From: Orbilia blumenaviensis
Taxonomy: Eukaryota; Ascomycota; Orbiliomycetes; Orbiliales; Orbiliaceae
NCBI GenBank assembly: GCA_036872755.1
Contig: JAVHNS010000004.1
Span: 2,480,001-2,544,000, forward strand
DNA length: 64,000 nt
Direction of reading: 5' to 3'
Shown: positions 12,926 to 28,283 of the stretch, piece after piece
Layout: every line of letters starts with the position of its first letter
Numbering within the stretch: the first letter of the stretch is position 1
Translations under genes and position numbers: made by a program
The notes under the pieces: generated by a model
Database searches by the model: none
The model's input: only the letters and a program-made list of their open reading frames with translations
Told to the model about the DNA's origin: nothing

Positions 12926-14939
12926 ATGGTTAGCGACCGTGTGGTGGTTTCCAGACCGGCTAATAGAAACGGACCAAAGTCTTCCAATACCCCAGCTCAA
13001 AACCCCGTCGAACAAGACGAAGAAATGCTAAAACGGGTCCTTCTCCACCCGTCGTCCCTGCTCCGAGCGCCCCAGTTCCTGGGGATGAAAGCTCTCGACC
13101 GAGAGGCTTTTACGAAGAAAATACCGACAGTTGCAGCATATATCAAAGATAAACGGGATATTCAAAAAGTTAGAAAAGCAGCAGGGCCGGTATTCCTACT
13201 TGATCCCTTGGATCGCACAATAGTGGACCCGAAACGACTTTATGGCGACGAGGGGAAGCAGACGTATATATTACCATTATTGCCGTCTGTGAAAATCGAT
13301 GGTGGGTAAAATAAAAAAATAAAAGGCATCTAATATATTATTGAGACCACTGGGACATCCGGGCTAAAGAGTGGGAATAGATGAGAGTACCATGCCAGCG
13401 GACCTGGCCCAGCTTGTCAAAGAGAATAAGGTTGAGCTAGTATCGAAAGAAGGCACCTTGACATATGTGGACTTTGGATCAGGTATGATAAAGGGCTGGC
13501 CTCAGACCATTTTTTGCAGTAATAACTTACTGAGCATTAGCCCTTTGCAGAGGAAATCTTGAAGTCCATCCTCCCCCGTGATAGATATGATGGAATACAT
13601 CATGGGTTCACCTTGACAGGACATATTGGTATGGATTATACCCTGTAATATATGGTGATCTTTCAAGCTAAACCTATCATTCAGCTCACTTGAACCTTCA
13701 CGGCGAATATGCAAACTTCAAGAACGCAATAGCACAGGTGATCATGGACAAGAACCCCACCGTCGAAACAGTGGTATCCAAGATCGAAGATGTTGGTTCG
13801 CACAGTGAATTCCGGACCTTCCCTATGGAAATACTTGCTGGCAAATTAGACACGCAAGTATCCCTCCGTTCCAGTGGCTGTAGCTATGATTTCGACTTCG
13901 CAAAGGTATACTGGAACTCGAGACTGGAGAACGAACATGACAGAATCGCAAATCTATGTTCGAAAGGCGATGCGGTTTGTGATGTTATGGCCGGGGTTGG
14001 GCCATTTGCTATCCCCGCTGCGAAGTACAACAGAGCACTAGTGTGGGCGAATGATCTAAATAAAGATTCCTATGAATCTATGGTGCAGAATATACAAAAG
14101 AATAAGGTACGTTGGCGTCCAGTTCATCCCCAAATTTGCTACATGTTGACATTTGACAGGTCACAAACCTCGTCTACCCTTTCAATACCGACGGCCGCGA
14201 ATTCATCCGCCTCTGCAGCAAGGCCCTCCTGCGCGACGGCGGAAAGACTATAAACTTCGACCCAAACCCACCCAACGCTCCTCGTGACCCTGCCATAAAT
14301 ACCAAATTAAAGCCCATAGAAACTTACACCATCCCGAAAGTCTTTAAGCGTTTCATTATGAACCTCCCAGCTTCTGCGGTTGAGTTCTTGGACGCTTTCA
14401 TAGGACTATATGCTGGCCTGGAGTCATTGTTCCAGGACCCATCCAAGTCTGCGGCGACGCCTGGCGAGGCGGAGAAGTTTCCTCTACCTATTATACATGT
14501 TTATACGTTCAATCGACACAATATTAAGGACATCGAGGAAGCGGCGAAAGAGATTTGTCAGACTGTGTCGGGTTATCTAGATTACCCGATGAGAGTCGAG
14601 AGAACAGAGAACCTCAGGGATCAATATGTTCAAAGTATGCAGGTGAAGAGCAAGGAGAATAACGCCAAAAAGGCGACATTTAGTGGAGAGGCGGAGAGTG
14701 CTCTTGCTGCTCCTAAACCAGAGGAATCGTTCTCTGAAGGAAGTATGTCTGTTGGGTATGTGAGAGCTGTAGCTCCAGTGAAGTCGATGTATTGCGTGGA
14801 GTTTAGGCTGCCGTGGGAGGTGGCTTTTAGAACACCATCGAAGGAATTGACAGAAATGGAGAAGAAATTAGAGCAGATGAAGAATATCTGGCTGAGAAGC
14901 GATGAAAAAACTCAGTGGCCAGGAAAACCAAAGCAGTGA
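12926..14939 (+). CDS. TRM5: tRNA (guanine37-N1)-methyltransferase Trm5
   Basis: Five exons (12926-13301, 13381-13482, 13551-13628, 13685-14106, 14160-14939) give 585 aa with phase kept at all four introns. Trm5 uses S-adenosylmethionine to methylate N1 of G37 next to the anticodon, preventing frameshifting; yeast Trm5 works in nucleus and mitochondria. Visible marks are the SAM-binding motif CDVMAGVGPFAIPAAK near residue 285, the following acidic turn with NDLNKDSYE, the conserved FDPNPP stretch and the NLPASAVEFLDAF motif near residue 395 (the NLP/NPP-type motif of Trm5). The N-terminal D1 region (KIPTVAAYI, then the DPLDRTI segment) is also recognisable. An out-of-frame ATG at 12910 precedes the chosen start by 16 nt and could act as a short upstream ORF. 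The 3' end converges on OGG1. Confidence 0.93.
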
Positions 14940-15299
14940 GATATATTTTCTAGCAATATATATGTATATAGTTATATCCTAGGGTTCCTTGGAGGCGCAT
15001 CTGTCGGATCTGAAAGCAATGGTAGCTCGCAGCCTCTTGAGCAGCGACACTTCTCAAGGTCTCATATGATCATCTAACTCGTTGGATAATAATTAATTCG
15101 ATCAATCGCGACAAATAATGCGAAGCACCAGCAGCTATAATGTTGCTGTAGTCTAAGAGTCTTAGTATATGTTGGCATATGCGGTTCTAACCCCAATATG
15201 ATAATTATACAAGGTCTCGAGACGTATAACCCGACTAATTAAATACCTAAACGCCGCGCACTACTTACTAGTCTAACCGGTGGCAGGAAAGCACTCCAT
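14940..15299. other. Convergent 3' flanks of TRM5 and OGG1
   Basis: 360 bp between two stop codons. AT-rich, with ATATATATGTATATAG-type sequence just after TRM5 that may serve as poly(A) signal. No gene seen. Confidence 0.55.
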
Positions 15300-16772
15300 C
15301 TACCCTCTTCGTCTCCTAGTCCTTCTCTCCGTAACCTCCTCTGTCTTGATAGTGACTTCAGCCTTGACTTTACCATTGGCGCCCCTTTTTCTTACCCTCT
15401 TTTCAACGGTCTTAATAACCTCCTCTTTCACTTCTTCCTCCTCACCCTCCTCTTCTTCCTTGACCTCCACTTCCTCTTCCTTAACTTCAATCTTTACTTT
15501 GGTCTTACTATTGACTGTAGTGGTAGTCTTAGTATTCTCCAACCTATCCGAAAATGTCCTCAAATCCGCCGTAAACAGCACCGAATGAGCCCACCCTGCC
15601 GCGTCACCCCATAAATCTCTGAAAAGATCACCAACGGCTTCATATATGGCTGGGGTCAGAGACCGATGTTTCCCTTTTCCGAATTTATAATCCCTTGTAG
15701 CAATTTGCCAAACTACACTTGCTGTTAGCCAACCAACCTCCCGGATATACCTCTGGATATGAGTACGTACCGTGGGTATCAACGGGGACAGCCCCCATCT
15801 TATCCAAGCTCATCAAACAGACGCAGTCCGCCACTTTCGGCCCAACACCTGTAAACTGTATAAGCTCAGCATGGGCTTCTTTGTAGTCTTTATCATCTCG
15901 TAAGGTTTTCAAAAATCCCTTGGGACGGTCGTTCTGCACCATGCATGCTGTTTTGTATATATACTTTGCACGGTAGCCGAATCCCAATTTCCTAAGGGTT
16001 TCCTCGACGTCCGAGCCGGTGAGAGCCTCGATCTTTGGAAAGGAATAATATGGAACTTCTGTAGGCGGGGTTTTATTTTCCGCCGATGCGGAAGAAGGTG
16101 AAAGAGGGTTAGTAGATGTGTGTGTGATAGTTCCCAGCGGTGTGCCGTATGTTGCGCATAGCTTATCGACCTATATCGGTAACGTAAAAATTAACGCCCT
16201 GAAACTTCATAAGTGATTGACAAAACGGTGGAGCTGTACCATCTGCCCGATCCTCGAAATATTATTATTGCTACTGCAAATGAACCCAATCAAACACTCC
16301 CACGGGTCCTGTCTTAACATCCTTACACCCCTGAACTCCCCGGCTTTCTTCTTGAAGTTTGGGTCCGCGGATGCCCATTTTTCGTAGAGAGCAGCAAGAT
16401 CGACAGAGAGATTGAAGTAATCTTTTACGATTTCGATAGTATCATCTTTCGAAGATGGCGGTGGTGGAGATGGAAAGGTAGCGCGGTAATGCAGGTGGGT
16501 TGGAGACTGGCGGAGGGATATTATGCGATCAGGAAATCCACAAGACCTGTGTATTTGTGAATTAGTAAATGATTCTACTATTTAGAAGAAAAGAAAAAAG
16601 GATTATGAAGATTCCACCTAGCATGGAATACCCAGGAAATGATTGATTACCATTCATCAGGGCCGGATGCTTTCCAGCGAAAGGATTGTCCGCAGCGCAG
16701 CACAGTCGCAAGACATAGTTGGTTCAGAGACAAGGGCAACTGTCCCCAGGCAGTCGCATGGCCTTTCGACAT
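15300..16772 (-). CDS. OGG1: 8-oxoguanine DNA glycosylase/AP lyase (Ogg1)
   Basis: Exons 16772-16651, 16546-16240, 16170-15771 and 15712-15300 give 413 aa, all phases consistent. Ogg1 removes 8-oxoguanine opposite C in nuclear and mitochondrial base-excision repair. The N-terminal domain has CGQSFRW and the SNNNISRI motif. The helix-hairpin-helix-GPD core has GVGPKVADC with the expected catalytic Lys near residue 255, then MGAVPVDTHVWQIA with the catalytic Asp near 274. The last 60 or so residues are an unusual tail of alternating Lys/Glu/Val ending in RRTRRRRG; it is highly charged and resembles a nuclear-localisation or DNA-contact tail. The start is 557 bp downstream of the CTR stop, same strand. 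Confidence 0.94.
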
Positions 16773-17329
16773 TTTGATGTTGATTTGATTGAAGGTGAAC
16801 GGGACGAGCTAGCTAAGTACTTTAAGAGAAGAAAAGAGGTCTTGCAGGAGGAAAGGAATCTTCAGAGGTCCCTAGGTCCACGGCAGCGAAGAAGTAAGAT
16901 TGGAATTAATTATTCCTGTAGCTTTGCCTCCGACGCGACCTGACCTCGATCAATTTCAGGTTCTCGATCTTCGCGTGAAGTTGGTCCCTGCCAAGACCTT
17001 CAATTGCCCCGCCAAATCGGGTTAGCTCGATGGCGGGATCGATACCGATAGAGTACCAATTATAATTAATGCATCATCCATGGCATGGCTTTCTGCATGG
17101 GACGGTGATTTCACATTCGAGAGATGCGCAATATTATTAGGTGTAATACTGTGTATAGCACGTGTGAAATAATAGTAATGGCGATGATGCCAATGCAACG
17201 ATGTGTGTGTCTGTCTGTCTGTCTACGTTCTACAATCTGTCGACTCTTCAATTGATGATATCTGTGATAACCAGGACGCCTTGATTCCGCTCCACCCAAA
17301 TGCATGCTTCATTTAATGCAATAGCCCAT
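16773..17329. other. Upstream region of OGG1 and 3' flank of the copper transporter
   Basis: 557 bp without a supported gene. It includes a TGTGTGTCTGTCTGTCTGTC microsatellite near 17203-17223. A 74-codon open frame on the plus strand begins with TTG, overlaps OGG1 exon 1 and lacks any domain. Confidence 0.55.
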
Positions 17330-18265
17330 TTAATGGCAAGCAACCGACTTGACGGCCGAAGTATTGCCCCAGACCATGTATCCGACAAAAGCACCAACTG
17401 CGACAGCAAGCATAACCCACCCGTTGTAAGTCATGAAAAGTAACCTGGTCACCTTCGCCGTCAGTGCCTATACCTACGCCAAAAAAAAAAACTGGAGAGA
17501 TACTCACATGATAAAGAACGAATAGAACACCTGCAGTGCGTACAATAGTGCCTTGATAAGTTGTCCATCCTTCTGGAGTGTTGTCCCGCCGGTTCCCTCA
17601 CGTCCTGGTAGCAATGAGCTTGATTCATCTACGGCGGCTATTGAATATCGTGATAACAAAGACGTCCGTGTAAATTAAGACTTGACTCATTCCGAGTTTT
17701 TTGTTTTTTTGGTAGAGCACAAACAGGGAGATCTCAAGCAAGTGGCGGGACGGAAAGCGAAGGATGAAGGATCGGATATGCACGGGGAGGGTGCAAACCG
17801 GGGATGGGTAGAGGAGGGATTGGGGATTGGGGATCGGGGGGGTACGACGACGTACTCAGGATTCCGCGTTTAGCTTCGAGCTTAGCTTCATAACGTCTGC
17901 TGACTTCACGAACGAATTCGTAGCCAGCAGTCAAAGCGACAATAGCGAGGAGCGAGAAGATGAGAGACACGGTGCCACGGACGTGCCAGGACCGGAAGAT
18001 GATACAGAGGTTGGTCGGATCCCAAGTGAACAGCATCTATCCCGTATCAATTAAATTTGCCATTTTGGTATACGTTAGTAATTAGTAATTACTTCAGCAG
18101 GTAATGCCCAAGAATTCGAACGTTTCTAGAATCAAGCTTCTAGGAGTATCGAGACACGGTAGGTCTAGAGGTTGAACATACGTTCATGGAACAACGGTCG
18201 CCCATATCGCCATGTCCCATATCCATGCTGGCACTAGCAGAATGATCGTGGTGGTGGTGTTCCAT
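17330..18265 (-). CDS. CTR-family copper transporter
   Basis: Exons 18265-18182, 18036-17856, 17637-17508 and 17444-17330 give 169 aa with consistent phases. CTR proteins are trimeric channels that import Cu(I) across the plasma or vacuolar membrane. The N-end is His/Met-rich (HHHHDH, then MDMGHGDMGDRCSMNM), followed by the fungal signature LFTWD and a first membrane helix entering FRSW. Helix 2 carries the MxxxM copper filter (MLLFM) and helix 3 carries the GxxxG packing motif (GAFVG) in VMLAVAVGAFVGYMVWG. The protein is short, closer to the Ctr2/Ctr3 size class; localisation cannot be decided. It is divergent from BNA1 across 773 bp. Confidence 0.93.
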
Positions 18266-19038
18266 CTCGACGGGGGTTTTCGCGATTCAGCTACGAGCAG
18301 TTAAATTCAAAGGTGTCGACTCTTGAATTGAGAATATGTGAGACCAAAACCGAGCTTGAAATCGAACGCCAGGTTTTATTTTAAGCTTAGAACAAAAGCG
18401 GTCAGTCTCAACTTCACCGTTCAAGAGAGGCTAGAGAGACCAAAAAAAAGTATCGATATCAGCGGCCACGGAAGTTCAAGCTCAAAGGCATACGAATCGA
18501 ACCTCAGAGGACAGTCGCCCCGTATTAAATACAGCCTCTCATCGCATCAGCCAAGGGTCACGCATCCTTTTCCGTTTATGCAGGTGAGGCAGTTTCTGCA
18601 CCGTTCTAGTTAGCGTCGCACAATTGTTCAAGGTTGCAAGGTCCTCCGTCCCCGCTATTTTTCGATCCCTTCGATTGGCCGTCGAGACGAAACAAGAGAT
18701 AGCTAGACTGCAGGCGTGGGTTTTGTGGGATTCGGATGCCGGGTCTCACGCATTCTGGTGCTTCCGTCGAAAACCGAAACAGGGCCGATATATTCTGGCC
18801 CTGCAGCTGTGCATTCTAACATTAACAGCCGACCATAAAAAGACTTTCAGACGATATATCTATAACCACTTAAGTGCCTAGCTACCTACTTAAGACTTAA
18901 GTAAGTTAATATTTGTGTACTTGGGCGTATAAAAGTTATCATAACCTCGAAGTTGGAAAGTGCGGGGATTCTGATTTACTCCACTATTGCATTAGCTAAA
19001 GAGACACCATTTATTTACCTTAACTTTTAGCAGCAAAA
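18266..19038. promoter_or_regulatory. Divergent intergenic region, CTR transporter / BNA1
   Basis: 773 bp between two start codons facing away from each other. AT-rich toward BNA1 (18880-19035). No TATA or copper-response element was identified with confidence, and short open frames here show no domain. Confidence 0.5.
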
Positions 19039-19851
19039 ATGCCTATTTCCAGCCCGTTGAACTTGCCGAAATGGTACGTACAGATATCGCAGTCAATATA
19101 AAGTTTTGAAGTGTCGCGTGCATATGCATGCGCAGCAGTTTTAAACCTTTAGATACTAATACTATCGAATACCTCAGGCTCCAGGAAAACTCGCATCTTC
19201 TTCAACCCCCAATTAATAACTACTGCGTTTACAATGAAGACTTCACTGTCATGGTACGAATTTGAATTCCTCTATTAATTTGCCGCCCACTCTCCGCAAA
19301 AATCATAATAAAGAACCCATTCTGCTTCGTTGGGGGTGGTTTACGAGACCACCCATCCCTAGGTTCATTCGGTTATAAGCTGTCCAGGCTAATTTTTTTT
19401 CATATCAAAATAAAAGATTGTAGGAGGCGCATCCGGGAATGCCCGCACAGACTACCATATCAACACCACTCCCGAGTGGTTCTACCAGTACAAGGGTCCA
19501 ATGGTCTTAAAAATTGTAGATGATGGCGCATTCCGCGACATCATCATCCGCGAAGGCGATATGTTCCTCCTACCACCAAACACGCCACATAACCCTGTCC
19601 GTTTTGCTGATACTGTTGGCATAGTATTGGAGCAAAAACGTCCAGAGGGAAACCTTGATCGACTTAGATGGTACTGCCAAGACTGCAAAGAAGTGGTGTA
19701 TGAGGATGCGTTTTATTGTACGGATTTGGGCACACAGATCAAGGAAGCTGTTAACAAGTTCAGGAATGACGATAACCTGAGAAAATGTAAGAATTGCGGG
19801 GCTTTGGCGGATGTTGAGAGGACTAAGGATAGTCTACCGGATTTGGAGTAA
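19039..19851 (+). CDS. BNA1: 3-hydroxyanthranilate 3,4-dioxygenase
   Basis: Exons 19039-19073, 19178-19253 and 19417-19851 give 181 aa. The enzyme opens the ring of 3-hydroxyanthranilate in the kynurenine route to NAD. The third exon is set at 19417 (acceptor AAAAG), because this restores the conserved VM-IVGG sequence in phase; the nearer TAG acceptor would shift the frame. Iron ligands His51, Glu57 and His95 sit in [16 protein letters not shown] and NTPHNPVRF, with Arg99 for substrate carboxylate binding. Two CxxC pairs at the C-end (WYCQDC and CKNC) form the second, rubredoxin-like metal site found in fungal and bacterial enzymes. The 3' end faces ERG26, 190 bp away. Confidence 0.95.
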
Positions 19852-20041
19852 CATCCCAGCCATTTCCACTTGCAAGTGTCAGCGCATGTGCGCATTGAAG
19901 GGACATAGTCTTGTGCCCAGAAAAGAAGAAAGGGTTTAGTTCCATTAAGAGGATAGTCTATATTAATACACTCCGCTGCATGTATAAAATTTGCCAAATA
20001 TCCAAAAATTCCCTCAAGACACCCAACTATTCCTTAAGCAT

Positions 20042-21268
20042 TTACTTCTTCTCCGCTGCCTTCTCCTCTTCGGCTTTAAACCACTAAAGAAAAGATAGTA
20101 TGTTAGTGAACGTATGGGGAAACCGAATCCCGAGAAGAAGAAAAACCTACCTCGATACACCTCCTCAAACCCTCTGTCAATGACACTTCTGGTTCATATC
20201 CCAACAGCTCCTTTGCTTTCCTAATATCAAAATAACGATGTGCGCAAGAGAACTTGACCCTGAATCTCGTCAAGCCCGGTTCACGGCCCATTAGCTTGCT
20301 GAAGGTCTCCGCCAATCCTGCGATAACCAATCCCATATTCCTAGAAAGTACAATAGATCCGGCATCGTATACGCCATAGTGGCACCAGATAGCCTTTGCA
20401 AAATCCCAAAAATAGACCGGCTGTCCGTTCGTAATGAATATCGATGTCCCGTCAAGATGCTTCTTCTGATCAACCGACGGGTCAGTGACCCCCGTGGTAG
20501 ATTGCTGGTGCAATAGGACAGAAGCAGCAAGAATGTGTGCGATGGCAAGGTTATCGATGTATGTGAAATCGAAGAGGTTGGTGTTATTGCCTAGCTGCCA
20601 CTGTGTCTGTCGGTTTTTGGCAACGTTGATGAATCCGGGGACCACCTGACGATCGCCAGGTCCGAAAATACCGGCTGGTCGTAAAGCGGTGGTGAGCATT
20701 CCGTTGGAGCCATTGGCTTCAAGGGCGACAGTTTCTGCGATTGCCTGCGACGGGAGCTTTAGTAATGTTGTCACTAGAAAACACCGAGATATGGAGGGCG
20801 TACTTTTGATTCATTGTATGAATCGTAAGGGACAATTGGAAAGGGCTCGGTCTCATCCACATTGATCAACGGGCTTCCATCGTAAACTACCCCGGCTGAC
20901 GATGTATAGACCATAACCTTAACCCCAGTGCTCTCACAAGCCTTAACCACATTCTTCGTCCCATCAACATTAACCTTCATATATATCTCCCTACCCAGTC
21001 CGTGGACAGGGCTAGCAGTATGGATCACAACTTGGGGTTTCGCATTCTCGACTACTGAAGTGATTGAGCCCAGGTCGGTGATGTCGACCGTTACGTATGT
21101 GACGTTTGAATTCGACAACTGGTTTGTAAGGCGGATGTCTGCTGCTGTTATACGACATTTTGGGTGCTTGGAGAGAAGACTGGTGACGATGGCACTACCC
21201 AGAAAGCCACAACCACCGATGACGAGGCAGGACTCAATGGGGGTCTGGTTTGGAGTTGAGGAGGCCAT
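20042..21268 (-). CDS. ERG26: Sterol-4-alpha-carboxylate 3-dehydrogenase (decarboxylating)
   Basis: Exons 21268-20804, 20744-20151 and 20083-20042 give 366 aa. Erg26 oxidises and decarboxylates C4-carboxysterols in ergosterol synthesis at the ER, together with Erg25 and Erg27. The N-terminal Rossmann motif VIGGCGFLGSAIV binds NAD(P), and the catalytic YxxxK (YNESK) is encoded right at the end of exon 1, joined to AIAETVALEA after splicing. ALRPAGIFGPGD and LFDFTYIDNLA are family hallmarks. The last 14-codon exon ends in a Lys/Glu-rich tail (WFKAEEEKAAEKK). A longer open frame exists but begins with TTG; MASSTPNQ at 21268 is the first ATG. Confidence 0.95.
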
Positions 21269-21980
21269 TGGGAGTTGGATGAAGGCTGATGGGTCTATCA
21301 AGGGGTACCGTACGGGTGTATCAACGGGTTTGGTGGAGGACTATGTAGACAGATGTTTAGTTAATTGTGAAGATATCATCAATTGAGGCCCAGGGGCGTA
21401 CCAGCGTACCAGCGATTCAGCCTAATGACATTCTATCGCGTGTAGTAGATCTGAGGTTCGATCTGGCAATTTAGCCAGGTGGGCGCGACCGTATGGTGCA
21501 TGGTGGCCAGGCGACATGGGAGCTGCCCTGTCGCGAAGCTAGCGGCGGATCGGCTGCCGGATTTTTTTTACGCAACGCACAGCCTAGTCTCAAGACTGGG
21601 CTGCTGGCACAAACCCTGACAACACATAAAATGCAACACTTTCGCTCATTGTGGTGTAACTTTGGAGTACTCTGTGGTTCAATTCCCAGTCACAGCTATA
21701 GAAGTCACTACTCTTTAGATAGGATGGATATAAAAATAATTCGTATGACCATATGAATACAACCTATGTGGTACGATAGTGGAACCATTCACCTTAACAG
21801 AAGATGAATCCACGGAAATATCGGAAATATAGCTGTCGAGAAGTGACGTAAAGGGTTATTACGTAAATCTATAAAACGAATCTATAAAACGAATCGACTA
21901 GCTCATATAAAGCCTCAACCTTTCCTTCATATAGGATATATATAGACGGCCAAACTTTTTTTTTTTTTTTTCTACAAAGC
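21269..21980. promoter_or_regulatory. Divergent promoter region, ERG26 / SSU1-like
   Basis: 712 bp between divergent start codons. A TATAAA box at 21906-21911 and a second TATATATA around 21936 lie 45-75 bp upstream of the SSU1-like ATG, followed by a T tract that ends about 10 bp before the ATG. Confidence 0.6.
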
Positions 21981-23233
21981 ATGATCATCTCCTCTTGGGA
22001 CATCGCAGTTCGCAACTTCTCGTCGCAATGGTTCCTCGTCGGCCAAGGGACTGGTGTCCTTTCCCTCATTCTACATAATTTAGACTATCAATTTAGTGGC
22101 CTTGGGGTAGTCTCAATTATACTATGGCTCTACACATCCTTAGTATACCTAGCAGCATTGGCACTGTACGCGATCAGATGCTACAGATACCCAAAGCAAG
22201 TACAATATGCTTTACGGACGGATATAACTGAAACCGCAGCTCTGTCTTCAATATCTATTACTCTAACTACAATCATCAATATGATGTGCCTCGTCGGCGT
22301 GTCAGCATGGGGGCCGCCCTGGGGTCTGATAACCTATGTCCTTACATGGGTAAATATAATGATGGCATCAATGGCTTGTATCGGTATACCCTACGTTTTT
22401 CTCAAACTCGAACACCCTGGTGTCAAGAACATAACACCAATTGTACTGCTGCCTTTTATTGCTGCCCTTACTGCTGCAGCAGGCGCCGGTGTTATTTGTG
22501 TCTCCGCCGGGATGTCCTCGAAACTACAAGTGCCATTGATCATTGTTTCATTTTTACTAATAGGTATGGCTGGCCCGTTGACCTTAGCCTACGACGCTTT
22601 ATACCTTGCGAGGCTATTTGATGGGTATAGCATGGCGCCGCGGATGATATACCAAACTTTTGTGCTTTGCGGGCCTCCGGGACAAACGTCGTTCGCTCTT
22701 CAGGTGCTGGGAGCTGCCGCGACGAATAGCTTCGGCGGATATAGGAGAGGCGCTTTTCTTCAAGACACTGCGGGGTCTATTGTTGGTACATGTTGTATAT
22801 TTTGTGCTTTGATGATATGGGGCTATGGTTTCTTCTTCTGGTCCTATGCATTGTTAGCGACATTACAGGCGCTCTGGGGGCAGGAAGGAGGGATCAGTGC
22901 AACAAGATTCAGTATGAGTTGCTGGAGTGTGGTTTTTCCTTGGGTTAGTATGGTGTTCCTTTGAGATTGACCTGCCTATGGGAAGAATACTTGGTGACCA
23001 TGATGTAGGGAGTTTTTACTATGTCTGCTGTTCAATTTGGAAAGCCAACTAGCCTGGATTCACAAGCCTGGTCAGTCTGGAGCACAATACTGGCAGCAGT
23101 TATGTTTGCTATTTGGCTGCTTTTTACAGTCTGCACCTGGCGGGGGATCGCAACCGGAGAATTGCTAGGGGTTCGAAGCTGGAAGACCAGGATGGGTGAC
23201 GACGAACTAGACTCAGATTCGTCTCCACAGTGA
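21981..23233 (+). CDS. SSU1: SSU1-like sulfite efflux pump (TDT / voltage-dependent anion channel family)
   Basis: Exons 21981-22943 and 23009-23233 (intron GTTAGT...GTAG, 65 nt) give 395 aa. The protein has about ten hydrophobic helices throughout and the hallmarks of fungal tellurite-resistance/dicarboxylate (TDT) transporters of the Ssu1 branch: GTGVLSLILHN in the first helix, the YQTFVLCGPPGQTSFALQ loop, and FPWGVFTMSAVQFGK across the splice junction. Ssu1 exports sulfite at the plasma membrane and in some fungi supports cysteine detoxification and keratin degradation; the substrate here is inferred from family. The short acidic C-tail (DDELDSDSS) is cytosolic. Malate transporters (Mae1) are close relatives and cannot be fully excluded. 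Confidence 0.87.
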
Positions 23234-23881
23234 TGAGAGCAATAAAGATGAATGCTACAACACTTGCAAGGTACGTCTCATAAACAGACTTCCAAACTAC
23301 AACAAAGACCCTACAGGAGCTGACCAAAACAGCAGTGCTCCCCTCTTGTGCGCTATGAAAGAGGGCGAATCACATTTTCTCGGGCTTTTCTTTAGGAAGT
23401 TCTCTGCGGACGGTCTTCATTGCTCGATACCTCAGTTCGGTATGGCTTGATTGTTCCCAATATATATAGAAGCTCGGTTTTGGACAAGCGAGAATACCAG
23501 TTGCTAATTTTTTTGCCGTTAGACAAAATGGTAATGCCGCCTAGCAAATTCGAACCGAGGTCTGAGTTCGAGATACCTGGTCTATCTCGTGTTGTCTGGT
23601 TCCAACGAGACCAGTCTATCTTGAATATCGGACCATCCTATCCCCCCATCATCGGCACCATTTTACTTCGAAATACAAGTCTCGAAGAGTCGACTATGCT
23701 TATAAACACGAACCATTTGAGGTTAATTATTCATGGCGAGGCCCTCGCCAAAGGACCAACTAGCTAGGCTTTCGATGTAGGATAACTCCATATATTTAAT
23801 GTACCTTATTCATATATACTTAAGTGCTGAATTAATCTATTCCATCGAGACACAACTGCGAGCTTCTAGCACCCATAGTTC
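23234..23881. other. Convergent 3' flanks, SSU1-like and PEX6
   Basis: 648 bp. It contains a 79-codon ATG-initiated frame at 23528-23767 (+) with no recognised domain or signal peptide, which I do not call a gene. Confidence 0.5.
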
Positions 23882-27771
<3,890 letters not shown>

Positions 27772-28283
27772 AGCTATAAGGTTGCTTCGAAACTTTGAGA
27801 CGGCTAGATATTAACTCGGATGGCTAAGCTATCAAAAGGTTGACTGAAACTGACGAAGTTGATGAGGTTTTCGTTCTGCAGCTGTGATATCACGAGCGCA
27901 TGGTTGCATAAAGAACGTGTTTACGGGGTAGCTACAGCCTAGCGTTTTCTAGTGCAGGGATTCCTCCCAGCTTTGTGCCTCGGTTGTCGGATGTCTCGGC
28001 CAATGAGAAAGTGTATATTTCCAACAAGGGACAACGCACTTTTTGTAGTCGACAACACAGCATTACCTCGAGGCCTCCAATTGCGACTGTTACCACATGG
28101 GCAGGAAAATGACTTCAATTACTTTTTAAATAACTATACTTATAAAAGCCACATAAAAGTGGTCCAAGCTACGAGACTAGTCCAAACACATCTAAAAATA
28201 TCAAACCACGGACACTGTTGGTAATCCAATATTTCAGCGTAATAGGACAATCACGCCCGTTTAAAGGGCAGCGGCCAAACTCA
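27772..28283. other. Upstream region of PEX6
   Basis: 512 bp upstream of PEX6 and downstream of the small membrane protein (same strand). A 90-codon frame at 27952 begins with GTG and shows no domain. No clear promoter motif was seen. Confidence 0.5.

Noticed and set aside
15280..15588. Ser/Thr/Leu-rich frame on the plus strand
   Set aside because: Antisense shadow of the Lys/Glu-rich OGG1 tail.
21655..21715. Possible tRNA B-box (GGTTCAATTCC)
   Set aside because: The T-stem around it does not pair and no A-box or acceptor stem is found at the right distance.
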